From a virus: a DNA stretch of 39,893 nt. Under the pieces are notes generated by a model. The model was not told the origin of the DNA, made no database searches, and saw nothing but the letters and a program-made list of their open reading frames with translations. This document shows positions 14,159 through 24,400 of the stretch, in pieces. The position numbers and the translations under genes are program-made. The stretch spans positions 1-39,893 of the IMG/VR virus record IMGVR_UViG_3300017598_000518; one strand, 5' to 3'. How positions within the stretch are numbered: position 1 is the first letter of the stretch; each line of letters opens with the position of its first letter.

Positions 14159-16739
14159 AGGCCATGTTCATCGCAAGGAGCTCGAATGCAAAGGGGACGT
14201 CATGCACCACCGAAGGCGACTTCTTCGAAACAGCTGACAGATACTCCCAGCCACTGTGGTATACGTGGGCAGTGTTTGCTATCGTAACGTCAGTCTCAAT
14301 GGGATCACCACCAACACTTCCCGCCCAGCTGTCCTTGAGCAGGACCCTTACCCGGTGGCACCGTCGTGTGCGTCCATAGGAATCACCCCACGAGTCTCTT
14401 GTCTCTGGCTCATGAGGCGTAAGCGTGAATGTGTATGAGAGGCCGAGACGTGCCCGACTGGACCCGTCAGGGCCTTCGTTCCCGCATACCACGGTAACCT
14501 CACTGGGCAGTTCCGCAGTAGTATCTGGCGTTGCATCGGTAACCAAGAAGTCACCAAGGTAGAGGTCGACCTCATCAAATACTGATACTGATTCTCCGAT
14601 GAGATGCGTAATACCGGCCGTATCGTCAGATGTGATATACTGGCTTGCAGCCTGCGGCTGTACCCACAACAGGTGGTCAAGGTACTGATCCACCACCATT
14701 CGTTCCACATAGCGAGTACCTCCTCGATCCCGTACGACCCAGAGCTGGTCTTGATCGGACCCGTCAGGTCTACGAACAGCTAACGCCTTGATTGTATCGG
14801 AGCTTTTGGAAGTCCAAGGAGACCAGCCGAAGACACCAGACTCCCTCGAGTAGGATAGGGCACAGATCGTGCCGTTCTCTCTGAGGACGAAGATGACAGG
14901 GAGAGGGTCACGCATGTAGACGATACGATCTATCGGACTGACCTCCCAGAGGTGGCCAGCGATAGCGGCCAGATCCATTGAGGCATAGCCGTCCTCATCA
15001 ATGGTGAACCTCAGCTCCCTCAGCCCCTTGCCGTCCTTGGTCACGAAGAAGACGGTATTGCCAACCAGCAGGCTCTGTTTCGGAGCTCCACCGTATGAGG
15101 TTTGTGGATTGACGCCAATGTCAGAGGCACTAATCGGCGCCCCCTTGATGGCATACTCTGTATCCTCTGACCCTACCATGAGGTCTCGAGCAGACCGCAT
15201 CCACTGGACACCAGCTCCATGTTCAGTGGCCAAGGAGAGGGTAACGGCGTCATCATCAAGAGGACCCGGAGTGAAGTTGAAGGGTTGGTTGACCCGGCTC
15301 CCATAGATTCGGTTGGGGAAACGGTCTACCCCGCCGAACCACAGCCTCTGCTGGTGGACGGCTACCGTCCTGGGGTAGCCGGTACCCCTCGACCAACCGA
15401 TAGACCAAGTAGTGGTGGGGTAGGGGTGGGCTGGCTCAGCATCAGCTTCGGCATCCACCGTCACGTCGGCAGAGTCCAGGTAGGTATCAATCCGGTAGCA
15501 TCCGCCATTCATGTAGACCAGACCACCAGTCTCATTGCCACCGTCAACCATAGTGGCTGTGAACACCTCTGGCTCAGTGGTCGTGCCGGGGAACGTGGAA
15601 GCCCTGACCTTGAGTCCTGTCCCTGTCGTATCGTCTGAAATCAGGGCAATGCCTTCGTCCGTAGTCCACCGGTCTCGCAGCTCCCACCGCTGAAGGCCAG
15701 CGGTGTAGGTGGCGTCATCGGCAACTGGGTAAGTTCCACCGGGATTGCCATGGATGAGGATTGCACGGAGGGTGTTGCTGTTGGTCACTCTGGTGATCAC
15801 GGCCAACCGCTCGCCTTGGTTATCGGTGGCGTCTATATCAATGACGTTCGTCAGCCACTGATCAGTAGCAATGGTATCTCCAAGATCAATGGTAAACTCT
15901 TCACCAATCTCCACATTCCCAGAATCGGCGTCATTGTCCACGCTACACGTTGCCGATTGCAGTGCCTGCTCAACCCACGGACCATGCCAATCGTATACTT
16001 CACGCGAAGCGATGGTGCTGGTTGCATCAGTAAGAACCAAGCTATCCAGATCGCACTCATCCAGAGCAATAACTAAAGCCTTGTTGGGGGTCATGTAGCC
16101 ATCGCTAGGATCCAACCGCACCCAGTTCCCTTCGATGAGGAAGATACGACCGCCAGCCGTGGACTCGTCACCCTTGATAAAGAAGGGTTCTGTGTCCTCG
16201 CCCTCAATGGTCTCAAGATAGTACGTCCCAGCGTTGAGCTTCCTGAACGAAAGGGGCCGCTTCCGTTTCGGATCCAGCATAGGCCCAGTGAACTTTGGAT
16301 CATAGATCTCAAACGACCACACGCCATCGATATACTTGATGACCCTAGGCTCTCTATCCGGATGGACCAGGAAAAGCATGTTCCCCCACTGAGCCCACTG
16401 GACGTCTGCCAGTTCAGCCTCTGTGAAGTAGGTAACCACCGTTTCAGGTGAGGCAGGCAACTCCCCGTCCTCCCACACCCGGAAGTAACCAGCTGAGAAC
16501 TCAAGAAGAAACTCCCCAGTCCCCCTAATTCGCATCGGAATCAACAAGGCAGAAGTAGCAGCATGGGCATCTTCCTCGTACTGGAACCCCCACCTTTTCA
16601 TCGCACCACCAAACTTGGTGATCAGTGCGTTCGTCAGGGTTGTGCACCCCGCCCGGTACTGGTCCGTATGAGCCAGCCCATCAATGCGTGGGCTCTGCTC
16701 ACCTCCACCAAAGCTGGACTGGCTCACATAGTCTGTCAT
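14142..16739 (-). CDS. Tail tubular protein B / nozzle (865 aa)
   Basis: An 865-residue protein with the typical N-terminus of gp12-like tail tubular protein B: SFGGGEQSPRIDG, then YRAGCTTLTNALITKFGGAMKRWG and a strand-rich segment with W-A-Q-W-G-N-M-L-F-L-V-H-P-D. This protein forms the distal tail nozzle below the adaptor ring. A beta-propeller-like middle (GTGYPRTVAVHQQRLWFGG; repeated W/F strands) also matches. It follows tail tubular protein A with a four-base overlap. High confidence by combined sequence and order. Confidence 0.85.
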   Translation of the reverse strand: MTDYVSQSSFGGGEQSPRIDGLAHTDQYRAGCTTLTNALITKFGGAMKRWGFQYEEDAHAATSALLIPMRIRGTGEFLLEFSAGYFRVWEDGELPASPETVVTYFTEAELADVQWAQWGNMLFLVHPDREPRVIKYIDGVWSFEIYDPKFTGPMLDPKRKRPLSFRKLNAGTYYLETIEGEDTEPFFIKGDESTAGGRIFLIEGNWVRLDPSDGYMTPNKALVIALDECDLDSLVLTDATSTIASREVYDWHGPWVEQALQSATCSVDNDADSGNVEIGEEFTIDLGDTIATDQWLTNVIDIDATDNQGERLAVITRVTNSNTLRAILIHGNPGGTYPVADDATYTAGLQRWELRDRWTTDEGIALISDDTTGTGLKVRASTFPGTTTEPEVFTATMVDGGNETGGLVYMNGGCYRIDTYLDSADVTVDAEADAEPAHPYPTTTWSIGWSRGTGYPRTVAVHQQRLWFGGVDRFPNRIYGSRVNQPFNFTPGPLDDDAVTLSLATEHGAGVQWMRSARDLMVGSEDTEYAIKGAPISASDIGVNPQTSYGGAPKQSLLVGNTVFFVTKDGKGLRELRFTIDEDGYASMDLAAIAGHLWEVSPIDRIVYMRDPLPVIFVLRENGTICALSYSRESGVFGWSPWTSKSSDTIKALAVRRPDGSDQDQLWVVRDRGGTRYVERMVVDQYLDHLLWVQPQAASQYITSDDTAGITHLIGESVSVFDEVDLYLGDFLVTDATPDTTAELPSEVTVVCGNEGPDGSSRARLGLSYTFTLTPHEPETRDSWGDSYGRTRRCHRVRVLLKDSWAGSVGGDPIETDVTIANTAHVYHSGWEYLSAVSKKSPSVVHDVPFAFELLAMNMAYEYGD

Positions 16740-17389
16740 AGCCTTGCATCCACCAAGGGTTCGTCACCAAAGAGTTTAGGGCTTCCTTCTCTGCCATCGA
16801 TCGACTTGGCCACCCGCAGCGCCCTCGCCGCATCTTGCTTGATGATCAGCTGACTGTTCTGAGCCAAGCCAATGATGGGGGCCAGGAAGTCAGCGAAGCA
16901 CATACCCATAGCGTTGGCAGCCGACATGCCAATCAACATGCCAAGGCTGTCGCTGGACGCCGGCTCCGGGTAGTCGAAGAGACATTCAACGTAGACTGAA
17001 GGGGCAGCGTCCGTCAGCAGGAACCGCTTGTCTCTGTCCGCATCTAGGTGGATCTCCCACCGGTCAGAGCCTGCCTCCCTCTCCTCCCCATTTACCCGTA
17101 GGATCCGCAGCAGGTCGGTGAAGTCAGGGTCGTTCGTAGACAGGTCATACTGGTAGTCCCAGCGGTCCACCGGGTCACCAGAGTCCTCTGTGTCCAGCTC
17201 TATCGTATCGCAGAGACCAGACCACTCATGCTCCATGATCCAGGCAGGACGCCAAAGGTCCCATGCTGCGGCTGCTCGCACCGCTCTGGTCGCTGTCGAG
17301 GCGGTGGAGGTGACCGTTGGAACTCCCAGCCTGGTGAACGCCAGATTCCAGATGTCCAATGTTGTTGCATTGGCTGGGTAGATTGCCAT
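16736..17389 (-). CDS. Tail tubular protein A / adaptor (217 aa)
   Basis: A 217-residue protein with the gp11-like adaptor layout: an N-terminal helix with LDIWNLAFTRLGV, then a helix WDLWRPAWIMEHEWS, a W-D-Y-Q-Y-D strand region, LLRILRVNGEE, and C-terminal helices FADFLAPIIGLAQNSQLI. These proteins form a dodecameric ring joining portal and nozzle. The stop overlaps the ATG of tail tubular protein B, which usually accompanies it. Confidence 0.8.
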   Translation of the reverse strand: MAIYPANATTLDIWNLAFTRLGVPTVTSTASTATRAVRAAAAWDLWRPAWIMEHEWSGLCDTIELDTEDSGDPVDRWDYQYDLSTNDPDFTDLLRILRVNGEEREAGSDRWEIHLDADRDKRFLLTDAAPSVYVECLFDYPEPASSDSLGMLIGMSAANAMGMCFADFLAPIIGLAQNSQLIIKQDAARALRVAKSIDGREGSPKLFGDEPLVDARL

Positions 17390-17408
17390 GACGCCTCCGT
17401 TCTAAGAT

Positions 17409-17439
17409 GGGAGGGAGCAAGGGAGCCCAGCCCCCTCCC
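17409..17439 (-). terminator. GC-rich hairpin between decoration-like gene and tail adaptor
   Basis: Ten pairs (17409-17418 with 17430-17439) close an 11-base loop; one pair is G-U in the minus-strand RNA. No U tract follows, so it is more likely an attenuator, a processing site or a 3'-end stabiliser for the abundant upstream mRNA than a full intrinsic terminator. Confidence 0.45.
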
Positions 17440-17452
17440 TGAAGCAAGGTGC

Positions 17453-17905
17453 CTATGCTGTAGTGGCCGCTCGCATGCCAAGGGCCCAGACCTCAAGGAT
17501 ATCCCCAGCGTCCGGATCCTCGGTAGAGCCACCAAGCGTAGCGATGCAAGTGGCCTCAGATGTAGACATAGGCCAGCCCTTGTCGTTGGTTCCACCTTGG
17601 AAGAAAGAAAAGGAGTCGGCTGCCGCCAGGGTGGTCCCGTCAAGGAGACAGTCCACGTTATTGGCATAGCCAAGGTCAATGGTGGTTGCCGTCTCCGCTC
17701 CTGTCCAACGAATCCCGCCAGCGAAAATACAGGTATCACCCGGAACCTTGAACAGCGCAATCGTGTCGGCCGACGAAGCATCCTCAGCCGCAGTGAACGT
17801 GTACTTCGCGTAAAAGGTCTCGATCTCCACTTGTGGGTTCAACACCCTCGGCATATCCGTGTATGCCTGATCGTAGGTGTCTGCGTAGTAGGCAGTCGCT
17901 GCCAT
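17453..17905 (-). CDS. Virion structural protein, possible decoration or fibre (150 aa)
   Basis: A 150-residue, Ala/Thr/Asp-rich beta protein (ALFKVPGDTCIFAGGIRWTG, then TTIDLGYANNVDCLLDG) lying between the large fibre genes and the tail adaptor. Acidic, with no Lys/Arg-rich part and no membrane segment; the composition is typical of exposed virion proteins. The 63-base gap after it contains a GC hairpin. It could decorate the head or form part of a tail fibre; sequence alone cannot separate these. Confidence 0.55.
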   Translation of the reverse strand: MAATAYYADTYDQAYTDMPRVLNPQVEIETFYAKYTFTAAEDASSADTIALFKVPGDTCIFAGGIRWTGAETATTIDLGYANNVDCLLDGTTLAAADSFSFFQGGTNDKGWPMSTSEATCIATLGGSTEDPDAGDILEVWALGMRAATTA

Positions 17906-17914
17906 TGTGTTCTC

Positions 17915-20900
17915 CTATCGTAAGAGTTTCATGATTTCCTTGAGGTACCAGTAAATCTCAGAGGCGCGAGAGATCTCCCCAAAGGGTGTTCTCACACGCA
18001 ACCTAGCGCGGCCTGCAAAAGCTATGGTGGAGTCAGCGTCACGGTAAGGGCTGGTCGTCTCAACAATTGCCCCTTTGATAGGTGAAAAACCAAGTGAGCT
18101 GACAATAGGCTCGATGATGTGCGATGTCGTGACCGTATGCTTTGGAATCCAACTAGAAGGCACGAACCAGTTCGGTTGACAACCAATAGCATACGTTACT
18201 GGAGAAACGTCATAGAATGTCTCCCCACTGGCGATAGCAGTTGGCCCAATGGCCGAATACGTTTTCACCATTGGGTATTCAGCAGTGCCAAGGACCGGGT
18301 CCGCTACGTTTTCGTAGAGATCCGGGAAGATGTACTGCTGCTCAATCGCCGCTATTGTGTCAGCATCCCCATCTGGAATAGAGTACCCAGTAGCAAGGGC
18401 TGTCGGCAGTATCAATCGATCGTACACACTACCTACGTCGTGGATCGTTGTGCCAGATGAAATGCTGTCTGGTAAGAAATTGCTATCAAAGGTTTCTAGG
18501 TGCCCATCCTCTAGGTAGTGATCACAGAGGATCTCGACGTAGTTGGCGCACGTACACCTTCCTCCCCCAAAGTTCCAGGCGTCTGGGTCTGCAGCAAATC
18601 CTCCGTAGCTGGTTCCGTACAAAGCCCTTTCGATGGCGAGGAACCGTGTGATGTATGCTGCCTTCGCTCCGACTAGATCGAACAGGTCCGACATACCAGG
18701 CCCCATGGCTTTGGCTGCGTAAGCCAGCCCCATGTAAGGTGGAGGGAAGATCCTCCGATAAACATTACCGTACTGCCCCCCACCCCACCCCTCGATGACA
18801 TTGCTGTTGTTCCAAGTGGGTGCCACAGCCCCAATGCCTGACCCAGCCGGGAGAGTGAGTGGCATGTATGCCCACTCTGCTATCCCCTTGCCGGACACGT
18901 AGTGCAAAGTGTTATCATAAGTCTGATGGAATTGGTTGCTATCAGGATAACCAGGCCAACCATACCAATCAATCGTAAAGGCATTGGTGAAATAGGCGGC
19001 AGAGAAGTTGGCTTGCACCATGGCCTCATTCCACCCCCACGAAGTGTAGACACTGTTTGAGGAATGAACGCCACCGGCATTGTCTACCCACAGACAGGAA
19101 AGATCTTCTCCAAATGTGTTGTGCAAGAACACCGGATCAAAGTCAGTGGAGTCAAGCATCGTCCTTGCGAACGCCAAGGGGAACTTGTACATCCCCCCGT
19201 TCCCGGCAGAACACCATGAAATGAGTTCGTTCGTGTCGTCTTCAAAGAGAGACAAAAGGTCGATGCCTGCTTGGATGATGTAATTAGCGAACGGTTTCTT
19301 TTCAGATACTGGATTGTTCAGCGTGCAGAATGCGGAATAGTTCGACCATACCTCATTGATCCTGGCTCCGTATCCCCACGCTTGATTTATCGTTGGGAAC
19401 ACATACCGCTGCTGATACGCACAAGTGTACTCACAGATAAATGGGTACAACGAAACGTCAGCGTTAGCGAAACTGCGGGTAGAGCTCCGAACGATTGCAG
19501 GGGTAGGCTCAGATACAGATCCACCCGTCATCAGCGTTCTGTCCGGCCAGGGCAAATTGGGCAACACGGTGTAGTCTACTTGTGACTCTTGGTAAACCGT
19601 CTTCGTCCCACTCCCATAGCCAGGTCGAAAGGCATCTAGAGAGGGGGCAGTAGAAAGACAAGTAAGGATCTCTATCTCTCGCGTTTGCCCAACACCAATG
19701 GCCTCAGTGGGACTCGAGACAGAGCTACAAAGAGAGTCCCCCGCCTGGAGGGCAATGGGATTCACATCAGTGAACCGCGTTCCCTCGCTCCCTGCCGTTG
19801 AGTTGTGATACGCCGCGTTTTTCCCATGGTTGTACCACAGTCTAGGGTTGCCACCATAGTACGGCGTCCCGTAGGCAGTTGAGCTATCGTAGCCCTCTCC
19901 CCACGATGTGGATGGATTGATCTTTGACACATTCCGGTACCATCGTTGCGCCACGAGATTGCCGCCACCATCCCAGAGACCATAGGGATTGCTGGACGCT
20001 TGCCCACTTGGCATCGGGTTGATGTGAGTGATATTCACTGGACCAACCACCCACCAGTCACCAGTGACGAACTGACCGCAAAGGTGAGACTCACTGAACG
20101 TCCAGGTGATGCCGTTACGAGTCACCCATGTTCGCATCTCCCCGCCAGTACCGGCAGAGGTACTGATAGCTGTATTGGTCGGGAAGGACACGCCAGAGGC
20201 AAGGGCTGCTCCCAGAACACCGTTCGGAACGCACTTGTGATCTGTGGGGATTGAGTAACCGGTGGCAATAGCCGTCGGCTCAATGGCCGGACTGGGCGTC
20301 CCGATGTCATCGATAGCGAACGTATCCACAGAGGACACCAAATTGGTGTCCCCAATCTCAACGTGGTACGTGGCCTTATGCTCATCAAGGGACATTGCCT
20401 CATGTGCAGCACGAAAGTCTGCCATGTCCGCGTACAGCCCATACTGGTCTGTGGCAGGGCTTGCCCCAAGTAAGAAGTTGTCGTTGCCATTCACGACAAT
20501 AGTTCCCGGCTCATCAACCGTGGTGCTAGCGATCTGCTCACCATTCTGATAGATGTACATGGTGTTGCTGTCGTATACGAAGGTCACTAGATACCAGAGG
20601 TCGTTTTCTAGCGGAGAACTTTCGTTTGCAATCAGGGTCGTCGTTGAGTTGATTGTCGGCGATCCAGTCTTCAGACGAAACCTCCAAAACTCCTCACCGA
20701 CTCCGTTGTACACAGACCCCATCGCGTAGACATGCTGGTCATTGACCCCGTATGCCTTGTCGAAAACTCTTTGCCAGGCACCGGCACTGACATCGGAGAA
20801 CTTCACCCACGCAGAGAAGTAGCAACTCGCCTGCTCTTCCCCAATCCTGGCGTCCATGAAGTTGTAGTCGTCAGATCCGTCAAACGTCCTGGCGGTTCCG

Positions 20901-21406
20901 AGGTTGGCGTCTGTGGTTTCTACAGTCCCCGAATTGGACGGACTCATCCAAGCCCATGCGGGGTTGCCAGGTCCGTATGGGTCTGCGTTAGAACAAGAAC
21001 TGTTCCTGGCGTATGTGCTATCAAGTTCCGATTCGAAGTGTACGGCGGCATGGTGGTTGGCCCAGAGGCTTGTGTGGTTTTCGTAGGATGCAGAAGCATC
21101 GGCCTGGTTGAAGTACAGGTACAAAACGAGGTCATCGTCCGGGACAACCGTAGGGAGCTTGATGTAGAACACATACCCAGTAGCCGACCCCACTACCACC
21201 TCATGGGGTAGGTTAGTAATCTCGTCACTTTGCGTGAAGGCGATATCATTGTTGTCAGATCGGGTGTTCGCAGCAATAACAGCAGATTGGTTCGCCGGAA
21301 TGGTGATCTTGGCATGGAAACTTGTGAGCGTGGAATCGAAATAGGCCGAATCCGCGTTGAGAGTGACCTTGTACCTGTAGAGGAAACTGTCGCTGTGCCA
21401 CGCCAT
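17915..21406 (-). CDS. Large fibre/adhesin with DUF2341 and LamG-like domains (1163 aa)
   Basis: Residues 1-125 match a DUF2341 module (LYRYKVTLNADSAYFDSTL, FYIKLPTV, DDLVLYLYFNQADASASYEN). Residues about 150-350 are a concanavalin/LamG-like lectin domain (TARTFDGSDDYNFMDARIG, SACW-like strand, NDLWYLVTFVYDSNTMYIYQNG). The middle (about 380-1000) is aromatic-rich (WGEGYDSSTAYG, NQAWGYGARINEVWSNY) and may be a helical-toroid carbohydrate-active domain. Degenerate IxPTAIASGE-type repeats flank it, and the tail ends in EIYWYLKEIMKLLR, shared with the next protein. Probably host-surface glycan binding or degradation; catalytic residues are not identified. Confidence 0.7.
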   Translation of the reverse strand: MAWHSDSFLYRYKVTLNADSAYFDSTLTSFHAKITIPANQSAVIAANTRSDNNDIAFTQSDEITNLPHEVVVGSATGYVFYIKLPTVVPDDDLVLYLYFNQADASASYENHTSLWANHHAAVHFESELDSTYARNSSCSNADPYGPGNPAWAWMSPSNSGTVETTDANLGTARTFDGSDDYNFMDARIGEEQASCYFSAWVKFSDVSAGAWQRVFDKAYGVNDQHVYAMGSVYNGVGEEFWRFRLKTGSPTINSTTTLIANESSPLENDLWYLVTFVYDSNTMYIYQNGEQIASTTVDEPGTIVVNGNDNFLLGASPATDQYGLYADMADFRAAHEAMSLDEHKATYHVEIGDTNLVSSVDTFAIDDIGTPSPAIEPTAIATGYSIPTDHKCVPNGVLGAALASGVSFPTNTAISTSAGTGGEMRTWVTRNGITWTFSESHLCGQFVTGDWWVVGPVNITHINPMPSGQASSNPYGLWDGGGNLVAQRWYRNVSKINPSTSWGEGYDSSTAYGTPYYGGNPRLWYNHGKNAAYHNSTAGSEGTRFTDVNPIALQAGDSLCSSVSSPTEAIGVGQTREIEILTCLSTAPSLDAFRPGYGSGTKTVYQESQVDYTVLPNLPWPDRTLMTGGSVSEPTPAIVRSSTRSFANADVSLYPFICEYTCAYQQRYVFPTINQAWGYGARINEVWSNYSAFCTLNNPVSEKKPFANYIIQAGIDLLSLFEDDTNELISWCSAGNGGMYKFPLAFARTMLDSTDFDPVFLHNTFGEDLSCLWVDNAGGVHSSNSVYTSWGWNEAMVQANFSAAYFTNAFTIDWYGWPGYPDSNQFHQTYDNTLHYVSGKGIAEWAYMPLTLPAGSGIGAVAPTWNNSNVIEGWGGGQYGNVYRRIFPPPYMGLAYAAKAMGPGMSDLFDLVGAKAAYITRFLAIERALYGTSYGGFAADPDAWNFGGGRCTCANYVEILCDHYLEDGHLETFDSNFLPDSISSGTTIHDVGSVYDRLILPTALATGYSIPDGDADTIAAIEQQYIFPDLYENVADPVLGTAEYPMVKTYSAIGPTAIASGETFYDVSPVTYAIGCQPNWFVPSSWIPKHTVTTSHIIEPIVSSLGFSPIKGAIVETTSPYRDADSTIAFAGRARLRVRTPFGEISRASEIYWYLKEIMKLLR

Positions 21407-24400
21407 TATCTCAACAACCCCACAATCTCTTTGAGGTACCAGTAGATGACCCCTGCATCAGACTGCTCTGTGATATTGCTTAGCACTGTAAGGTTGCCAC
21501 GGCCGGAGAAAGTAACCGTAGCATCGACAAAGGGGTCGGTTGTGAGAACGACCGGGAGGGGAGCTCTCTCTCCTCCAACCTCTTCTTCTGCGTCTAGAGT
21601 ACGCGGAACCAACTCATGACTTGTAGCTAGCGTGCTACCCATCTCTACGTGAGTCCCTGGCGTCCACCACCCTGGCTGTATCAACTGTGCTATAGCAACC
21701 TTCAGACTAGTCTGAATGGTTGTTCCAGAGGCAATTGCAGCTGGATAGCAGGTATCTCCAAGAACGACTAGCGCCTCCTGGACAACAGACCCTGACCCGA
21801 TTGCTTCTGGGTGTATCTCAAGAGTGTCGACTTGTGCAGCATGGACCGTGTACGCGGTGGCAAGAGCTGTTGGCGAGATCTCATCGTAGGTCGCTATGGT
21901 CGGACTATGGAGAGTTTCCGCGTTGGAGAGGACCGTAGGGGCAATCGAATCGCTGGTCTTGCTGAAGTCGACGATCTGAGCAGTCCAGTCAACTGCGCCA
22001 CCATACCGGCCTCGCCACCATTCAAGGTTGGTAGTGGATGTCAGACGATAGTTCCATGCGAATGACGGGTAATTGGTAAAGCCAGCGCAAGACGCAAAGG
22101 TGCCAGTCGTTTTCAGTGCCGGAACCTCGGTAATGGTAACGTCTATCGTTTGAGGCGATGACGAACCAGCTGGGTGGAAGTCTTCATCATCAACAATGCT
22201 GTCGATGTGATTGACAGATATGTTCGGATTCGAAACAACAAAAGCAACGGCCTTGTAGTTCCCTCCCGCTGCATTATCGGCACTGCTATCGAGCCGGAAG
22301 TACAGTTCATCCGTATCCTTGAACCAGCAGAAACAGGCTACCTCGCAACCTTCGTTTTCGCCCGACGGGTTGCTGAAGCTGTGTACGATAAACGATTCGG
22401 CAAGGGTTACCGCCGAGATGCTTTCTGTTTCGTTGACACCGTCAGCCGAAAACGTGTGGGAAACGTTCTGCTCCACGGTCCAGTTGGAGCCAGTGAACTC
22501 AACCACAGCTACCGTTGTCGGGACATCGAAGTTTGTTGTGGTCCGGGCTAAGTCGAGTTCCTCACTGACAGTGTCAATGGAAGCCCTTGAGTTGCAGCCA
22601 CTCATTCCCATGGAGGTATAGGCCCAACTCTTGCCACAGATGAACGGCACAAGAGCCGTTGAGTCACTCACGCTGCTGATGGCAATGTTGGCCGTGCTAT
22701 TGGTGTGGGTGATTCCATCGTCATCGTAGTAGCGCACGATGAACTCGTCATCACCGCCAAGGCTGCCGGTGTACTCGAGGCACTCCCAATAGATACGATA
22801 GTCCACGTCCTCACCACTTGAAGTCCCATCGATGGTGAAAGTGGTTGTGGTCATCGCAGTGATGTGGAAAGTGAAATCGTCTGTGTTCTTGTTGGAGTCA
22901 GATCCAGCAGCAACACCACCACTCACGTTTGCTATGTTGGTGAATCGGACGAAGGCATTGGCGGTTACGACAGTGTAGTCAAGCGTCACCGTCTCCGGCG
23001 TCGTGCTTTGCTTAACATCTACAACACCGCGCTGAATCCTGAAATTCTGCGCTGGCGTCGTGGCCAGGACAGGAGAATGGAGAGTCTCTGCATTGGCAAG
23101 GACAGCTGGCGAGATCTCATCGTAGGTATCGACGACAGGACTGTGCAGAGTCTCTGAGTTTGCTAAGGTAGTCGGAAGAATTTCGTCATAAGTACCGACG
23201 GTTGGAGAATGAAGAGTCTCTGAGCTAGAGAGGACTGCAGGGAGAACATCTATCGGAGTGCCGACCGTAGGAGAGTGAATGGTCTCACTATTTGAGTACA
23301 CCGTCGGAAGGATCTCGTCGTAGGTATCGATGGCCGGACTGTACAGGGTCTCTACATTGGACAGGACGGCAGGGAGGATCTCATCATAAGTGGCAACAAT
23401 TGGAGAATGGAGGGTTTCTGTATTGGAGTAAGCTGTGGGAATAATTTCATCAGACTCAGACTCAGCATTCTCTGAAAGGGCCAGATACACGAATGGGTTG
23501 GCAGAGCCATCCGCTGCCGCATAGTTCATTGTGAACTGACCAGATGCGTATGCAGAAACAGATGACTTCACATTTACCGCGTTACCGAGCTTGTCTAAAA
23601 GGGCGAGAGAATAAGTCTCCGACATCCACGCCCCGGAAAACTTATTACCACCTATGTTCTCACACGCTAATGCCAGCGAACAATCGCCTTCGCTATCATC
23701 CGCAAACCCAACGCTCCAACTCGCCGCAGCGTCACTATCAGTGTCATTTAGGGTATTGAACGACCCAAAGCCAGGGACAACCATCACGGCTTTTGGCGTG
23801 AAGCCAAGCCCAGTTGTGTCCTTTGTCCCTGTGCTAGTTTTTGTCGTTTCGTTGTCCAGCTTCATGCTAACACCGCTAGGCATAACACAAGCCAACCAAC
23901 AAAAATAAGTATCCCCGTCTGCATTGTTGGACGTTAGGGTAAATTCTCCGGCATCTGCCGCCGTGACCCTGGCTGCCCCCGACAAACTATCGCTCACGCC
24001 ATCCTGGATAAAAACATCCGTCGTGTCTTCCCAGTACAATTTCGATGCGGTGTGGCCAGCGTCGGACACAGCATCCTCTGTGCCCCTATACGAACAACAT
24101 TGATCCCAACTGGAACCATTATCTAAAGCTATCCCGAAGTTGTACAAGCCATCATCACGATTCGCCGGCAGACTCCCACTGTCGATAAGAGATGATGTCT
24201 GAAAAATTAGGTTCGGCGTTCCGGTTGTCCCCGTAGAGATGTCCGTTGTTTGCTCCGAAGAGGTGCCGTCCCACGTATCAACGCCACAAGCAAACTCCAA
24301 GTCATCGTCATCCCCACCAAACATAATGCCAGAAACCATACAGGCCAACGTAGAATTATCCCACGTTAGGCGAAAGCCATCTGTAATCGTTGACACCGTC

